A stretch of DNA of 64,000 nucleotides from assembly GCA_002633025.1 (NCBI GenBank), contig NMRB01000009.1, forward strand, positions 260,126 through 324,125, given 5' to 3'. Every line of letters starts with the position of its first letter. Position 1 is the first letter of the stretch. The notes under the pieces are model-generated. The model saw nothing but the letters and a program-made list of their open reading frames with translations, did not search any database and was not told where the DNA came from. Positions 39,651-51,853 of this stretch are shown one piece after another. The stretch is from Notospermus geniculatus. Lineage: Eukaryota > Nemertea > Pilidiophora > Heteronemertea > Lineidae. The position numbers were made by a program, and so were the translations under genes.

Positions 39651-39938
39651 ATAATGATTAAGGGGAGGAATACTGTGACAATCCACAGAGTTAGGTTGGC
39701 CTCCACCATTTTCATTTTCCTCTACCACAATTTACGTTAGATGTAGGTAATGTAATGTAACCCAAACTGCAAACATACAAAGTATTTTTAGCAAACAAAA
39801 TTGACAAGCCTTGATAGCCTACGTGTTTAATATCAGCCACAAATTATAATCAGGGAACCATAATTCTTTTCTTGTGTTTCAAAGTGTCCGACTAGCAATA
39901 GGCCTATGACACTGCAGCTGAATCAATTACTGACTCAC

Positions 39939-41160
39939 CATCCCTGGCAAGGGCCTCATTTGTTGGCAGTTCTTGATCTGTGCACCTCTCTGAAACAGTC
40001 TGCACTGACAACTGCTGATTCACCGTGGCATATGCCTGAGACAAATCTGCTGTATTGATATGAATGACCTGCTGTCCTTGGCTAGTCTGAACCAAAATCT
40101 GTGTCAGATTTGTGTTCTTATCTGAAGATATTGAGACAGTCGCAACTGATTGTTCATTAACATGGTTTTCAGATTTAACTGAAACCAACTGGCAGGGTTT
40201 GGCAGATATGTTTCCCCCTAAATCCTGGGTATTATAATCAGCAAGATTCTGAACAGCATCAGCAACAAATGTATCTATATCTGGTGCCAGTTCTTGCTTG
40301 ATGACAGGCTCGGTTGGTTCGACTGCGTCATCAAAATCTAAACTTCTTGTCGGCAAGTTGTCCAGATCACTGGAAGTAATCAACGTCCCGCTTCGATCCG
40401 CTCCCAATTGATGAAACTCAAAGTCCTGGAGCTCCTTCTGGCGATCTTCCATCAATTCCTTCTCCTCCTGACTCAGTTGTGAACCTCGTTCCAGTTCTTC
40501 CAGACATGCCCGATCTTGTGACGACAGCGACGAGTGAATTGTTGACTGAGAGCGACTTGAAGAAATGTTCGGTGGTGCTGAACAAGCGATGCTTGTGATC
40601 ACAGTGTCTACGCTTGAATCAACATCAATATTCGAAGTGGTATCATTCAATTCATTCACATCAATACTGTGGTTGTCAAAAATATCTCCAATTATTGGGA
40701 TACCGGTATCTTTACGTGAAGCAATGTCAAGTTCTTCTCCAGTCGATGTTGAGCCAGGTGGACTTGACGAGATATCGAAATCTATGTTGCGACATTTTGA
40801 CTTGCTATCAAACCAGTCTCCAGAACCATTATCAAAATTACCAAGGTCAACAACTGAGTTGTCATTATCAGTTTCCATGCACGCATCCATGACAACGTCA
40901 GAGATTCCAGGAAGTGATTCTGATAGTGATGCACCATGTGCACAGGGCAAGTACATGGAATCAACCTTTGAGCTGACAACAGTCGGGTCGCCATCTTGAA
41001 TTGGCGACAAAATGCTACAGTGCTTTTTAACATTGTGAAACTGGTTTTCTACAACAAAATCATCTAAAATTTGACTTTCCACTTTGATTTGGAAACTATC
41101 ATGTGTGTCCGTATGGGCGCCGCCATCTTTTCCAGGAACAAGTCCCCCTTTACTCGACAT
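39939..41160 (-). pseudogene. Duplicate ZXDC exon 1 (unit B)
   Basis: A full copy of ZXDC coding exon 1 (407 codons plus one base) with start codon and GT donor intact and only two differences from the first copy, both synonymous (positions 40095 and 40327). No ZXDC exon 2 follows in unit B; the duplication ends in intron 1 at 39652. It could be a dead fragment, or serve as an alternative first exon spliced to exon 2 at 26706 across unit A. Confidence 0.75.
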
Positions 41161-41314
41161 TTTGCTGCCCCGTTTGGCGATCCATGAGGGGCCCTAACTT
41201 TCTTCTTGCAAAGAGAGAGCGAAATTTGATTGGTTAATTTGAAGGAAGTGACGTCATTTCTCGGCATCTCCACCATTTGCCGTCAGATGGCGGCACGGTA
41301 TTTGAGGGCCAGAA
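41161..41314. promoter_or_regulatory. Second copy of the ZXDC/ANAPC15 bidirectional promoter
   Basis: Looks identical to 28261-28414, including the CRE at 41249-41256 and inverted CCAAT box. Confidence 0.65.
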
Positions 41315-43365
41315 ATGGCAGGAGTCGGACCTCTATTTCCTTCCCTCCTTCCAAGAATCGCTGATCCGTTATGGTTCAATGTTATGACAAGCCTTATGAC
41401 GATGACACCGAACTTACCAAATTAGAAGAGGAGCACAAGGCAATCGTACGATAGTCATTTTATCGCAAAAGCTCCCTTTAGCTGCTGGTCGATGTAAGCC
41501 CGCAGTGTGCAATATCTATGGGCAGTTATATCCGCCAAAAAATAGACGTGTAAAAACGTGACGTTTTGTGCCAGAAATCATATGTATTTTACAAAACATG
41601 TTTTAGTCAACAGGAATAGCCTGCCGGCGTACCTGCTGCGGCTAACAGAAATATGACGCGGCGCGCGGCGGTGATGATGTCGATGATGATGTGGTGTGAT
41701 GATGATGAAAATGGGTAGGCCTAGGCATACGGCAGGCCTAATAATTATAATAGGCCCTAGGATAGGTAGGCCCCGTGCTGGCCACTGCGCCACGTTCCAA
41801 AAACTTAGGCCTAGGCCTATGTCACTCAACTGTCAGACTGACTTCTCCCATAAATAAACTCTACCGCTAGGCAGTATGCTGTTGCCTGCTGATAAATTAA
41901 TACCAATGGAATTCCCATACCAGGTCCAGGAGTATCACCAAATTGTCAGGGAATTTGTAAAGTGGTGTTCTTTGCCTCAGCCAGCCGTCCACTAGACCAT
42001 GAGACAGTTTTTCACCTGGATGCATGCAACAGCGGAGTGGCCCCAGAATACTACATGTATATACTTTTCCTTTATCTTCAGTTGGCTGGTATCGCAGAAA
42101 AAGATAATGACATCATTCCCATCGGAAAAACTGCAGCAGAGGTAAGTTAAAGCTGCCGAGCTCCTGGTTATGGCCCATCTCGCCTACTCCTATTTTCCCT
42201 TGCTAAACCCATTTCACCTATGTGGCCATTTTACCTCCACCCATATCGCCAAATTCCAACTTGGCTATTTTTACCCATTTCCCCTACTACAACCTATTTC
42301 ACTACCCTTTTTGCCTAGGTAATTCCTATTTCGCCTAATCCTATTTAGCCTATTTCTAATTTCCCACTCAATATTTCACTTTTTCACGTGCATAATGAAA
42401 GCTAAGAAAATGCTGCCATAATGCTGATGTGATACTAGTAATCTTGGAAGGCACACACTGACAAGGAATTTTGACATGTCCTTCAATTAGCTTTGGATTG
42501 GTAAAAGGTTAAAAACTAGAATGCCTAATATTTCAGCAATATGATGAAGATGATGATGAAGAAGAGGATGACGAGGCTGATGATGATGATGAGAGTGACA
42601 CGAATGATGATGAAGAACTTGACGCCGACATGATTGATGACAGGGACTCACCTGATGATGTAAATATCTTTTGTAAATCTTTTTGTGTTGCTGGGTGGTT
42701 GACACCTTCATGTGGAGACCCAGTCAGTCAGATAGCATGACTATTAAAAGGCACCTATCCATGGAAGTTGGCTCAGAATGGGCAATTCATCAATGATTAG
42801 TTTTGCCAAGATACAGAAAAGCACAAAATTGACACACAAAATGATAATAAGCAAGAAGTCAATCTCCAGAATTCACAAATTTTCGACCCCAACCGGGGTC
42901 TTTTTCAAGTGGAACTTTACATCTGAAACTCTAGAAAAGACTGAGCTGAAACCCAAATGTAGAACTAACACCTGTGTAGACAGGATGAGTGAGCAATTAA
43001 GGAAAGAATAGTGTCCAAGCACCACAAATGGTTGCTGGACCTAATTAAGAGAGTGGATGTAATTAAGGAAAGAAAAGTGTCCAAGCCCCACGGATGGTTG
43101 CTGGACCTAATAAAGGGAGTGGATGTAATTAAGGAGAAACTGATTTAGCTGAAAGAAAAGGGTTTAATAAATAAAGGGTTTAATAAATAATGATTAGTTT
43201 TGGATAATAAAGGATTGATTGATTGATTGATTGGATCGATCGATCAGTCGATTAACTGAAAATGGGAAACTTGATGGTGATGCTGAAATTCTTGTGGTTC
43301 ATATTTTTCAGGCAGACATGGATGTGAATGATCCAACAAGTGACTCACCACCATGGGGCTTATGA
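41315..43365 (+). CDS. ANAPC15: ANAPC15, unit B copy with frameshifted exon 1
   Basis: Exons 41315-41445, 42082-42141, 42537-42659 and 43312-43365. Exons 2-4 encode LAGIAEKDNDIIPIGKTAAE, the acidic QYDEDDDEEEDDE tract and ADMDVNDPTSDSPPWGL*, matching APC15 (human SIAEKDNNLVPIGKPASE, then an acidic tail). Exon 1 has two extra bases (gttatgacaag where unit A has gttgacaag), shifting the frame after residue 23 and ending at a stop 13 codons later. As written, this copy cannot make APC15. Either it is a pseudogene or the extra bases are a sequence error or allelic variant. All introns have GT/AG borders; intron 3 holds a 66-bp tandem repeat. Confidence 0.8.
42995..43126. repeat. 66-bp tandem repeat, two units
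   Basis: Two adjacent 66-bp units (42995-43060, 43061-43126) starting aattaaggaaagaa, with a few substitutions; a third unit begins and breaks off. It lies in ANAPC15 intron 3 and is absent from the second ANAPC15 fragment at 45236-45479. Confidence 0.8.
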
Positions 43366-43918
43366 AAATCACAGATTTGATGGTTTCAAGTCATGGAATG
43401 GTTGGTCAGTCCATCAGATTCTATTCAAGATATGTGGATAAGGCCAGGTTGTGTTCGTTCCTGTCATTCTGCATTGGATAAATCTGGTAAACAAATTGTT
43501 CAGGTTTGGACTTCATACATGTAATTTATTCTTTCTTAAGCCATCAAGTGATGTCCACAGAAATCATGCCAAGGTTATCCTAATCGGACAGTCTGTCATG
43601 TAAATGCATGTGACAATATGTAAATACATGTACATTTTTCATGTTTCATTTAAATCTTGTTTGTTTTCTTGTCAATTTTTCCTGCAGAACTGGGAGGATG
43701 ACAAAAAGAGTTCATGCCATTCTCTGTAGTCTCTTTCCTGCTGGGACTAGGACCTTGCACTTCATTGATGGAAATGGCGATTTGGCAACTGAATTTACTG
43801 CATTTCCTCACAATTTCCTTCTCCTTTTCTGTGCTCAACATGAAATTATTGATAACTTCTTTGTGCCAAAAGAATTAACTTTCTATTACCGGTAGCTGAT
43901 AAGAATACTGACTGCATC

Positions 43919-46900
43919 TCATTGAGATGAGGCAGGAGATGAGGTTGAGCGATCCTTGAGAGGAATGTCACGCCCAGTAAGAAATGGTATTCTTATGTTC
44001 CCGTCTATCAGGAGGATGGATTTGGCAAAATCCAGCTGGCACTGAAAGAGATAATGTGCTAATTAATACCTTAGCCTAAACATAAAGTGTGATCTATTAT
44101 CCCTAGATTCGTGAGATTGAGAATCATTCTAAAGTATTCCCCTTCGTACTGTGCTACAATCTATAAGGGACTACATGTACATCCTCAGCGCCCTCACACG
44201 ACGAATAGTGTAATCGGGGTCTTTTGTGCACTGGACGTCCACCTGTGCGGTCGTCCCTTGCTTTCCTCCTAAGGTGTAGGGCAGGCCTAATAATTATAAT
44301 AGGCCCTAGGATAGGTAGGCCCCGTGCTGGCCACTGTGCCACGTTCCAAAAACTTTTTTTAGGCCTAGGCCTATGTCACTCAGCTGTCAGACTGTCAGTG
44401 TCACTGACTTCTCCCATAAATAAACTCTACCGCTAGGCAGTATGCTGTTGCCTGCTGATAAATTAATACCAATGGAATTCCCATACCAGGTCCAGGAGTG
44501 TCACCAAATTGTCAGGGAATTTGTAAAGTGGTGTTCTTAATATTTGCCTCAGCCAGCCGTCCACTAGACCATGAGAGTTTTTCACCTGGATGCATGCAAC
44601 AGCGGAGTGGCCCCAAAATACTACATATGTATATACTTTTCCTTTATCTTCAGTTGGCTGGTATCGCAGAAAAAGATAATGACATCATTCCCATCGGAAA
44701 AACTGCAGCAGAGGTAAGTTAAAGCTGCCGAGCTCCTGGTTATGGTCCATCTCGCCTACTTCTTTTTTCCCTTGCTAAACCCATTTCACCTATGTGGCCA
44801 TTTTACCTCCACCCATATCGCCAAATTCCAACTTGCCTATTTTTACCCATTTCCCCTACTACAACCTATTTCACTACCCATTTTGCCTGGGTAATTCCTA
44901 TTTCGCCTAATCCTATTTAGCCTATTTCTAATATCCCACTCAATATTTCACTTTTTCACGTGCATAATGAAAGCTAAGAAAATGCTGCCATAATGCTGAT
45001 GTGATACTAGTAATCTTGGAAGGCACACACTGACAAGGAATTTTGACATGTCCTTCAATTAGCTTTGGATTGGTGAAGGAAAGGTTAAAAACTAGAATGC
45101 CTAATATTTCAGCAATATGATGAAGATGATGATGAAGAAGAGGATGACGAGGCTGATGATGATGATGAGAGTGACACGAATGATGATGAAGAACTTGACG
45201 CCGACATGATTGATGACAGGGACTCACCTGATGATGTAAATATCTTTTGTAAATCTTTTTGTGTTGCTGGGTGGTTGAGACCTTCATGCGGAGACCCAGT
45301 CAGTCAGATAGCATTAAAGGCACCTATCCATGGAAGTTGGCTCAGAATGGGCAATTCATCAATGATTAGTTTTGGATAATAAAGGATTGATTGATTGATT
45401 GGATCGATCAATCAGTCGATTAATTGAAAATGGGAAACTTGATGGTGATGCTGAAATTCTTGTGGTTCATATTTTTCAGGCAGACATGGATGTGAATGAT
45501 CCAACAAGTGACTCACCACCATGGGGCTTATGAAAATCACAGAGTTGATGGTTTCAAGTCATGGAATGGTTGGTCAGTCCATCAGATTCTATTCAAGATA
45601 TGTGGATAAGGCCAGGTTGAGTTCGTTCCTGTCATTCTGCTTTGGATAAATCTGGTAAACAAATTGTTCAGGTTTGGACTTCATACATATACATGAACCT
45701 GCCAACATGATGCTTTGAATTCCATTTCTGACGATAACTGAGCTATTTTCAGCACAATTAGTGTTCCATGTACAAATGTAGGTAAGCCTATTCAAATGTA
45801 CACCGATGACCCTGAACACACATCGTTCGTGGGGTTCTCATTAATTCAGACCTTTTGTATCATAAGACCAACTAGTCGGAATTCAACAAAATTTGCAGTG
45901 AATGTGCAGAAGGGTCTTGCCTATCACATGGAAACGTAGAATGCAAATCTGTTGGGTTTTAAAGGGATATTGTCCACATTTATAAAATGCTAAATTTGCC
46001 AGTTGAACCTTTATGGTTGATTCCTTTATGGTGGCATGCATTAAGTTTTGAGCGAGTTTTGGGGAGTAATGGGAGTAATGGGGGTTAATGGGAGGAAATG
46101 GGGAGAAATTGTGGTGGTGGTAATGAAAAATGTATTGTTTCCCCCTCTAGAACTCCAGCTCTGTGCCGGTTTTTTCCCCAATACTCCCAACACTAGAGGA
46201 GAGTGAGGGCGCTGAGGATACTCTAACATCCTCAGCGCCCTCACACGACGAATAGTGTAATCGGGGTCTTTTGTGCACTGGCGGCGCCTGGGTCCGGCGA
46301 TCCCGTACCTTTCCGTGCTCAGCCGTTTATTCTTGGAGTGGGTGTTCTTGGAAATTCGCGCCCCACCCGCCCCTCCCGTTTTGTGTCCTCCTCTCCTCTG
46401 TGTTTCCCGGCTCTGTGCCGGTTTTTTCCCCAATACTCCCAACACTAGAGGAGAGTGAGGGCGCTGAGGATACTCTAATAATATGTTTGGGAATGATTCA
46501 TACCAAATTATTTCTAAGGAAGTCTACTCCCAAGACAAGGTCTGAGCAATCATTTTCCACTTTGAGGTCCAGTTTTATTTTCTTGTCCTCTCCAAATGCA
46601 ATTTCCACATTTTTAAGCTTCAAGTCCATTTTATTGTGAAGGCTGCAATCAGAAAGACAGGTACTGAGTTAGTATATCGGTAGCTGGTTGTGTTACTCGC
46701 TTTGGCCCAGAGGACATGGAGACGATCGTTTTGAATGACTTTATTGTGGAAAGTAGAAAGTTGGCTTTTGTTTTGATGCTTATCACCTGCACCCTGATAA
46801 GCTTAGTGGGTCATTACTTATTTCACCTGAGAAACATACCATACCATGATAGACATACCCACCCACATGATGCTGCAGCTGATTTTGAAATACAACTGAC

Positions 46901-47932
46901 GGAAGTTGTGTTGATCATGGCTCTTACTTCCTTTCCACGGCACTAGAAAGGAATCCCATTTACAGTAAGTTATCAACTGTACACTGCAGTACAATTCTTG
47001 GGCAAGTATCCTAAAAACCGTTTGATTTGATACCTCACAGAGGAGCCAGATTTTGCTTGGACAGTCGAAGTCATGTTGGACCATGTAAATGCTAATCCAA
47101 TCAACACGTACCCTGCATTTAACGAAAGGTGGCGTGAACGTGGCACCAAACGCTTCTGGGATCAGTCTCTCTATGAAGACATCACTGTTTTCCGAAATAC
47201 TGGACTTTCCCTGCCGTCCCGTCCTTGGCCGGGGACTCAATTCATCGTCTATCCTGTCCTGGGAAAACTTCTGAAATTGATTTTGATGGATCGAACCGCA
47301 AAACGGAGAAATAATCTCTGACGAAGTATCAGAAGTTTATCCTGGGGGTACTATTGCTCGAAAATTTTCAAGAAACGTCGCTGTCACTACTAGGCTTATG
47401 AAGACGTGACTGACATGACTGAAGGGTCAATAGGGTTACATACGGATGATAGTCTGCTGAATTCAACACGAACGGAAGACTCATACAGCCCAGGGGACTC
47501 CGTTCGCACCCACGGGATTCTGGTGCGTCACTGCGGTGTGGGGTTCCCGCCCGCAATTTCCGACAATGAAAAAGCGTCCACAGAAGAATCCGCGCGGGAG
47601 ATTCGCATGCCGCAAAATGTCTGTATGCAGTGTATGGACGCGCTTCATTGGAATAGCGTTGGCGGGAACTGCACCGCAAAAGGTGCCGGAGTCCGGTGTG
47701 GGTGGATGTAAACGTCATGTTTAGGGACCACGGATTCAACGCCGTATTTGACAGTCGGTTCTGTCCAATTCATCTGACAACAGTTTTGACGCACCTTATC
47801 TCTAGGACTCAGCTCTGTCCTTGGCGAGAGGTCGAGTTCCTCCAGGTTCAGAAGGTCATCATCCTTGGAGTGGATCTGGTGCCGCCGATGTTGACGGCGA
47901 GAGGCGGCCTGTTCGCGGATATCTTGAGACAT
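43919..47932 (-). CDS. NRIP3: NRIP2/NRIP3-like protein (unit B)
   Basis: Same five exons as the unit A gene, at 47795-47932, 47112-47315, 46863-46942, 46504-46642 and 43919-44041, all with the same lengths and open in frame (227 aa). A few residues differ (for example Q to H early in exon 4, S to P in exon 5). The NTT in place of the catalytic DTG is retained. Intron 4 has grown from 167 bp in unit A to about 2.5 kb by insertion of 44180-46477, which carries an extra ANAPC15 fragment on the opposite strand. Splicing of this copy could be affected. Being intact in both units, both copies could be functional or be two alleles. Confidence 0.7.
44180..46225. mobile_element. Element with 17-bp TIRs carrying ANAPC15 exons 2-4
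   Basis: Left end ATCCTCAGCGCCCTCAC at 44181-44197, right end its exact reverse complement at 46203-46219. Unit A lacks the insertion: its intron is continuous at 29773 or so (catgta|taatatg). Between the ends lie ~80 bp of element sequence, then ~1.4 kb homologous to 41732-43520 (ANAPC15 intron 1 through 3' flank, introns kept), then ~450 bp of other sequence. No transposase frame is seen. Target duplication is unclear (at most TA). This is the structure expected of a non-autonomous transposon that captured host DNA. Confidence 0.6.
44654..45533 (+). pseudogene. Captured ANAPC15 exons 2-4
   Basis: Second copies of exon 2 (44654-44713), exon 3 (45113-45235) and exon 4 (45480-45533), with intact splice sites and coding sequences that appear identical to those in 41315-43365, but no exon 1 or promoter. 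Intron 3 is shorter, lacking the 66-bp tandem repeat. It lies inside a TIR-bounded insertion in NRIP intron 4, antisense to NRIP. Confidence 0.8.
46226..46477. mobile_element. Short 250-bp element of the same TIR family
   Basis: Left TIR at 46228-46244 and right TIR at 46455-46471 are the same 17-bp sequence as in the neighbouring larger element. The first ~52 bp equal the start of that element, and the last ~68 bp (46411-46478) equal its end (46159-46226). The two elements abut directly. Confidence 0.7.
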
Positions 47933-48864
47933 ATTTAGATACGTCATGGGCTACAAAGAGATAGAAAAGACCAGTCATGGCAAAAGAGTCACAATATGGA
48001 GACCTCCAGGCAACGACGAATAGGCGTCGTCGCTCGTCGGGGGAACCGACGGAACAGCAGAAAACATTTCCGCTCTGGTGTTAAAAGCTGAACTGAACGC
48101 AAAATGTAAAAGGAAAATCAGTCCCCTGTAGAAATAGTCCGGCCGCTATGGACGACGGAGTGGGGATAAACCCGGGGGATAAAAGCTTTCTTCTTTCACC
48201 AGAATGGTTCGGAGCGTCTCGTGCGGGCATCAGAAACTAGAAAGGACATGAAGGACGAGGCCGTCCACGTCGGCGCTGAGATGTTTGCATTCAGTGGACC
48301 ACAAGCGACATGCTTCGGACACTCGTCCGACGGAGCTCGCCCTCAAGATTCGATCAGTTTTGCTCATCTGGACAAGGGTGTGAGTCGTACAGGATGAGTA
48401 GAAGTGTCGTTGATTGTCGGTGATTATCAATCGGGAACTAAGCAGAACCTACCTCGCAAACAAGCAGTCTTCGTACCGGTATTTGTCCAGCTAGCTACAG
48501 TACATGTCACTCACGTCGTGTGTCCACAATATTGCTAGCCTGTGTCGTACAACAGGAATGCTACCTGCTGATCGATGGTTTCCCGTGGACTGACCTTGAC
48601 ACTACGTTCCTAGCTACGGTGATCAACAGCATGAGTTCGATATAAAAATAGGTGTGAACGCTGGCTTGATGTGAGAAATCAATCCTTATTCCTGTCGTCT
48701 GCTGGATATGTGACGTCATGGACCGTTTTTGCCTCGTTTACAATCAATGTAGCTTAATGCTTTGGATTCCAACAACCCAATAGCACCAAACCCTGATCGA
48801 AATCATTTACTTTACTGCTTGGAGGAAAAATGACGGCATTTGCGCGATTTGGTATAACAACCAA

Positions 48865-49024
48865 GTATAAATATGATAAACCATCGAACCGGGGTCTAGC
48901 TAGAGAAGAGTGCGTGTTCCCCACTCGCGTTGGTGACCGAACTCAAAATATTTCCCCGACTCGATGAAAAAACATTTTTTTCACAATCTTAATCTAGCTG
49001 TCGATGGTTTACTTATATTTATAC
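48865..49024. mobile_element. Hairpin insertion specific to unit B
   Basis: Ends tataaatatgataaaccat and its near-complement atggtttacttatatttata form inverted repeats around ~115 bp. The corresponding place in unit A (near 32070-32130) has different, shorter sequence. Confidence 0.55.
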
Positions 49025-49867
49025 GGACTGCATGCCATTGGTACCAGTACCGCCGAAAATAATTACATGTGTTTTAGACTAACCCATCATCCCTGAAGTG
49101 TTAATGCAGAGATTTGTGATTCAATTGTCAACGCTAGTTTTATCCTTCACCACAATATAGGTTTTAAAACCAAAAGGTCAGCGCCAGAGTTGAGCCTTTT
49201 TTTCATTATCCTCCAGCATATGATAAATGAAGGATTAGCGCCAATAGTATAATAGTTACTGTCATCCACTTGCATCGATGATGATGTTGGCATAGCAACA
49301 TTAGGCCTAAGGGATTCTGGTTTGTTCGTTTGGCGAATTACATTTAAATTTCAGGTACATGTTATGGGTAAACACTGGTTTGCAGTCAGTTTCATGGGAT
49401 TAAGACTCTGATCAGCTTCCATTAGGTAAGTGCCATGTCCGTGTCGTTCGGTGTTGTTAACTTTTGCACTTACCAGTTCCTGTCTGCTACTGTCTATTAC
49501 GGGTCAAGTGTCAAATCAAATAAACGGCCTCAAGTAGTTTTCATATGAAGCCATGATGCATAAATATTATCATGTATCGTGGTGGATACAACGTTTGTCA
49601 ATGTTTCTGTCCAGTTTCATCCTGTTGAGGTAACAGATGTTCTCAGGATGTCCAGTTGTGTCAAGCAAGGTGCTTCAAGAAAGTATTTTTCTCCGACCCT
49701 GCCCGTCATGCCTGTCAAGTTCTTCGTACTGTGCACTTTTGTGGTACTACAGAACGTATGAACATTATTCTCTTAGAAAACGAATTATTCAGAAAAATCT
49801 TTTTTTGCACGCGAGGCACAAATATACAAAACCTAAACGTTTCTTTGAAAAATACGAAAGGGAACTG

Positions 49868-49936
49868 TTGAGGACATACCGGGGTTTCTGGAAAACCTTT
49901 CCCTACGGGGTTTTCCAGAAACCCCTATGTCCTCAA
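49868..49936. repeat. Near-perfect 69-nt hairpin (unit B)
   Basis: Copy of 32954-33022 with both stem strands unchanged; the loop differs by one base. Confidence 0.6.
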
Positions 49937-51334
49937 CGGGGGTGAGGAGAGGGGGATGGTTGTTATTGCCGTGTTTTAGGTGATTGGGCCTCTGAAGTAC
50001 CCAACCCCTGCAATGCATGGCTCAAGCGCCTGTGGCTCAACTACTGTAGGTCGGAAAAAATGGAGACTAGGTGGCGCTGTGAGGAGTTTGAATCCTCCCT
50101 GTGGATGTTACAGACCCTGAACGGTAAAAAATGTTGCCTCAAATGCGATGTCCATCATTCAACGTCAGCATGTTTTGCACGCGATTCCATTCGGGCAGCT
50201 TTCACTACGGATACACCCGCGATATCTCGTTGCAGGATGAACTTGTAATATTAAAGCAACCTTGCAAAATGTTTTTGACGTTCACCTGGGATGAACCCCT
50301 TGAAATTGAACTCACCTTGAGAAGTGAAATGCCAACAACTGATCCATTTGCCATGCCCTCGACGAGATATTTTTGTCGGTGGTATACATGTGATTCGAAT
50401 TCGAATTTTCAACAGCAGCACGTGATCGGCTTAGAGAAAATGTGATTTCAATGATTCGGTAATTGCATACGGTTCAAATCCCCAACTCCCCTAAATGGCG
50501 GTGTAACAGTTAAGAGTATCCCTCTGTAAAAAGTGTCCGTTTCTATTTTTCAATGACGGAGTAAGGAGCATATAGAAACCAATTGGCAGAGATTAGAATG
50601 GAAAAATAAAATGATCTTTTGCTCCCAGATTTTCGTCGGAATTTCTTTCTGTCAAACCTGTTCACATAAAGGGAATAGGCTAAATTCTGCTAAATTAGTA
50701 GGCTAATTCCAGAAGAGTTTCCAAGTTTGTAATTAACTTTTTACTATTTTCCTCCTCGGGAAGTACCAAGCGAGGTAAATCCGGGCCAGTTCGTGAAGCG
50801 AGGCATTAGAAGCGATTATAGGCCTATGTGGTTCAAGGCCACAGAGATTGGTGTCTATTGAGAATCTGCATTTTGGTAAAAACGATGTAGGTAGGCCTAA
50901 TGCCAGTGTGGTGATGAATGCCGACGCAGAACCCTTTTAAATAATGAAAGGCCAAGGTTGAGATATTACCTCGCCCCTGGTATGTATGACTCATCCGATG
51001 CATTGAACGGTGGAACATTACAAATAAATTGATATTCTGTGCGATATTGAATAAAACGCTATATTTTGTTGATATTATTGGATTGGCTCAAACTAATTTA
51101 ACTCAGTATGCCCACTGTTTAAAAATATGTAGGCTACTCACCTGATGCGAACGCCAAAGACCGTTGTTTGGTCTGTTGAAATCAGCATGCAATATTATTG
51201 AATAATCCAGTGTAGGTGCGGACATTAGGAAATGAAATTCGTCAATATGGGAATTGACGGCGCTGTGACAGTCATTAGTTGCAAGCGCTCGTGACTGCTT
51301 TGCGCGCGGGGTTGGTTGAAGCTGTATCGGCCTA

Positions 51335-51530
51335 CCTCAAAATTGTTAAAAGAGGCTGCGAAGGTTGGATGTTAATGTGGAAAAGAAATTGATTTACGAT
51401 TCGGAAAACAAAACATTGTTTGAAGTTGGTGANCCTCAAAATTGTTAAAAGAGCGAAGGTTGGATGTTAATGTGGAAAAGAAATTGATTTACGATTCGGA
51501 AAACAAAACATTGTTTGAAGTTGGTGATTC
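51335..51530. repeat. Direct duplication around an n (contig-overlap signature)
   Basis: The ~98 bases before the n at 51433 (cctcaaaattgttaaaag... to gaagttggtga) are repeated right after it with a 4-base deletion. Unit A has this stretch once (34413-34510). This is what two overlapping contig ends placed side by side look like. Confidence 0.8.
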
Positions 51531-51744
51531 TCAATGTATAGGAGTTCGTGCACCTGGGTGATGATGAATGATATACCCACTCGCTAGCTAGTTTCTCTTT
51601 TCCTGAACGTACGACTTTAATTTACAAAATATATAGTACGTCTGCCAATTAGCCAAGCCACCGTGCGGAGTTGCACCAGGAGTTGTTGGTAACATTACCT
51701 GGCAGTAACCATCATTCCTGTAGAAACAGCAACACGGATACAAG

Positions 51745-51853
51745 ATGGATACGCAAGATGTCCCATGTCTCCATCGAGAGGAAGCCGCCCAGTTGGAGGC
51801 GGATGAGGACACTCCACCTCCGTCGCCCTCGCCAACAAAACTCAAACAGGAAA
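51745..51853 (+). CDS. First coding exon of an unidentified gene (unit B)
   Basis: Copy of 34728-34836 with the same 36 codons (MDTQDVPCLHREEAAQLEAD..., TKLKQE) and the same gaaa|gtgagt donor. Being the copy nearer to downstream sequence, it is the likelier functional first exon if the duplication is real. Product not recognised. Confidence 0.5.

Larger units (their letters stand above)
47933..51744. other. Region between NRIP-like gene and unidentified first exon (unit B)
   Basis: Counterpart of 31158-34727. It contains a hairpin at 49868-49936 and, unlike unit A, a palindromic insertion at about 48865-49024. No additional exon recognised. Confidence 0.5.
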
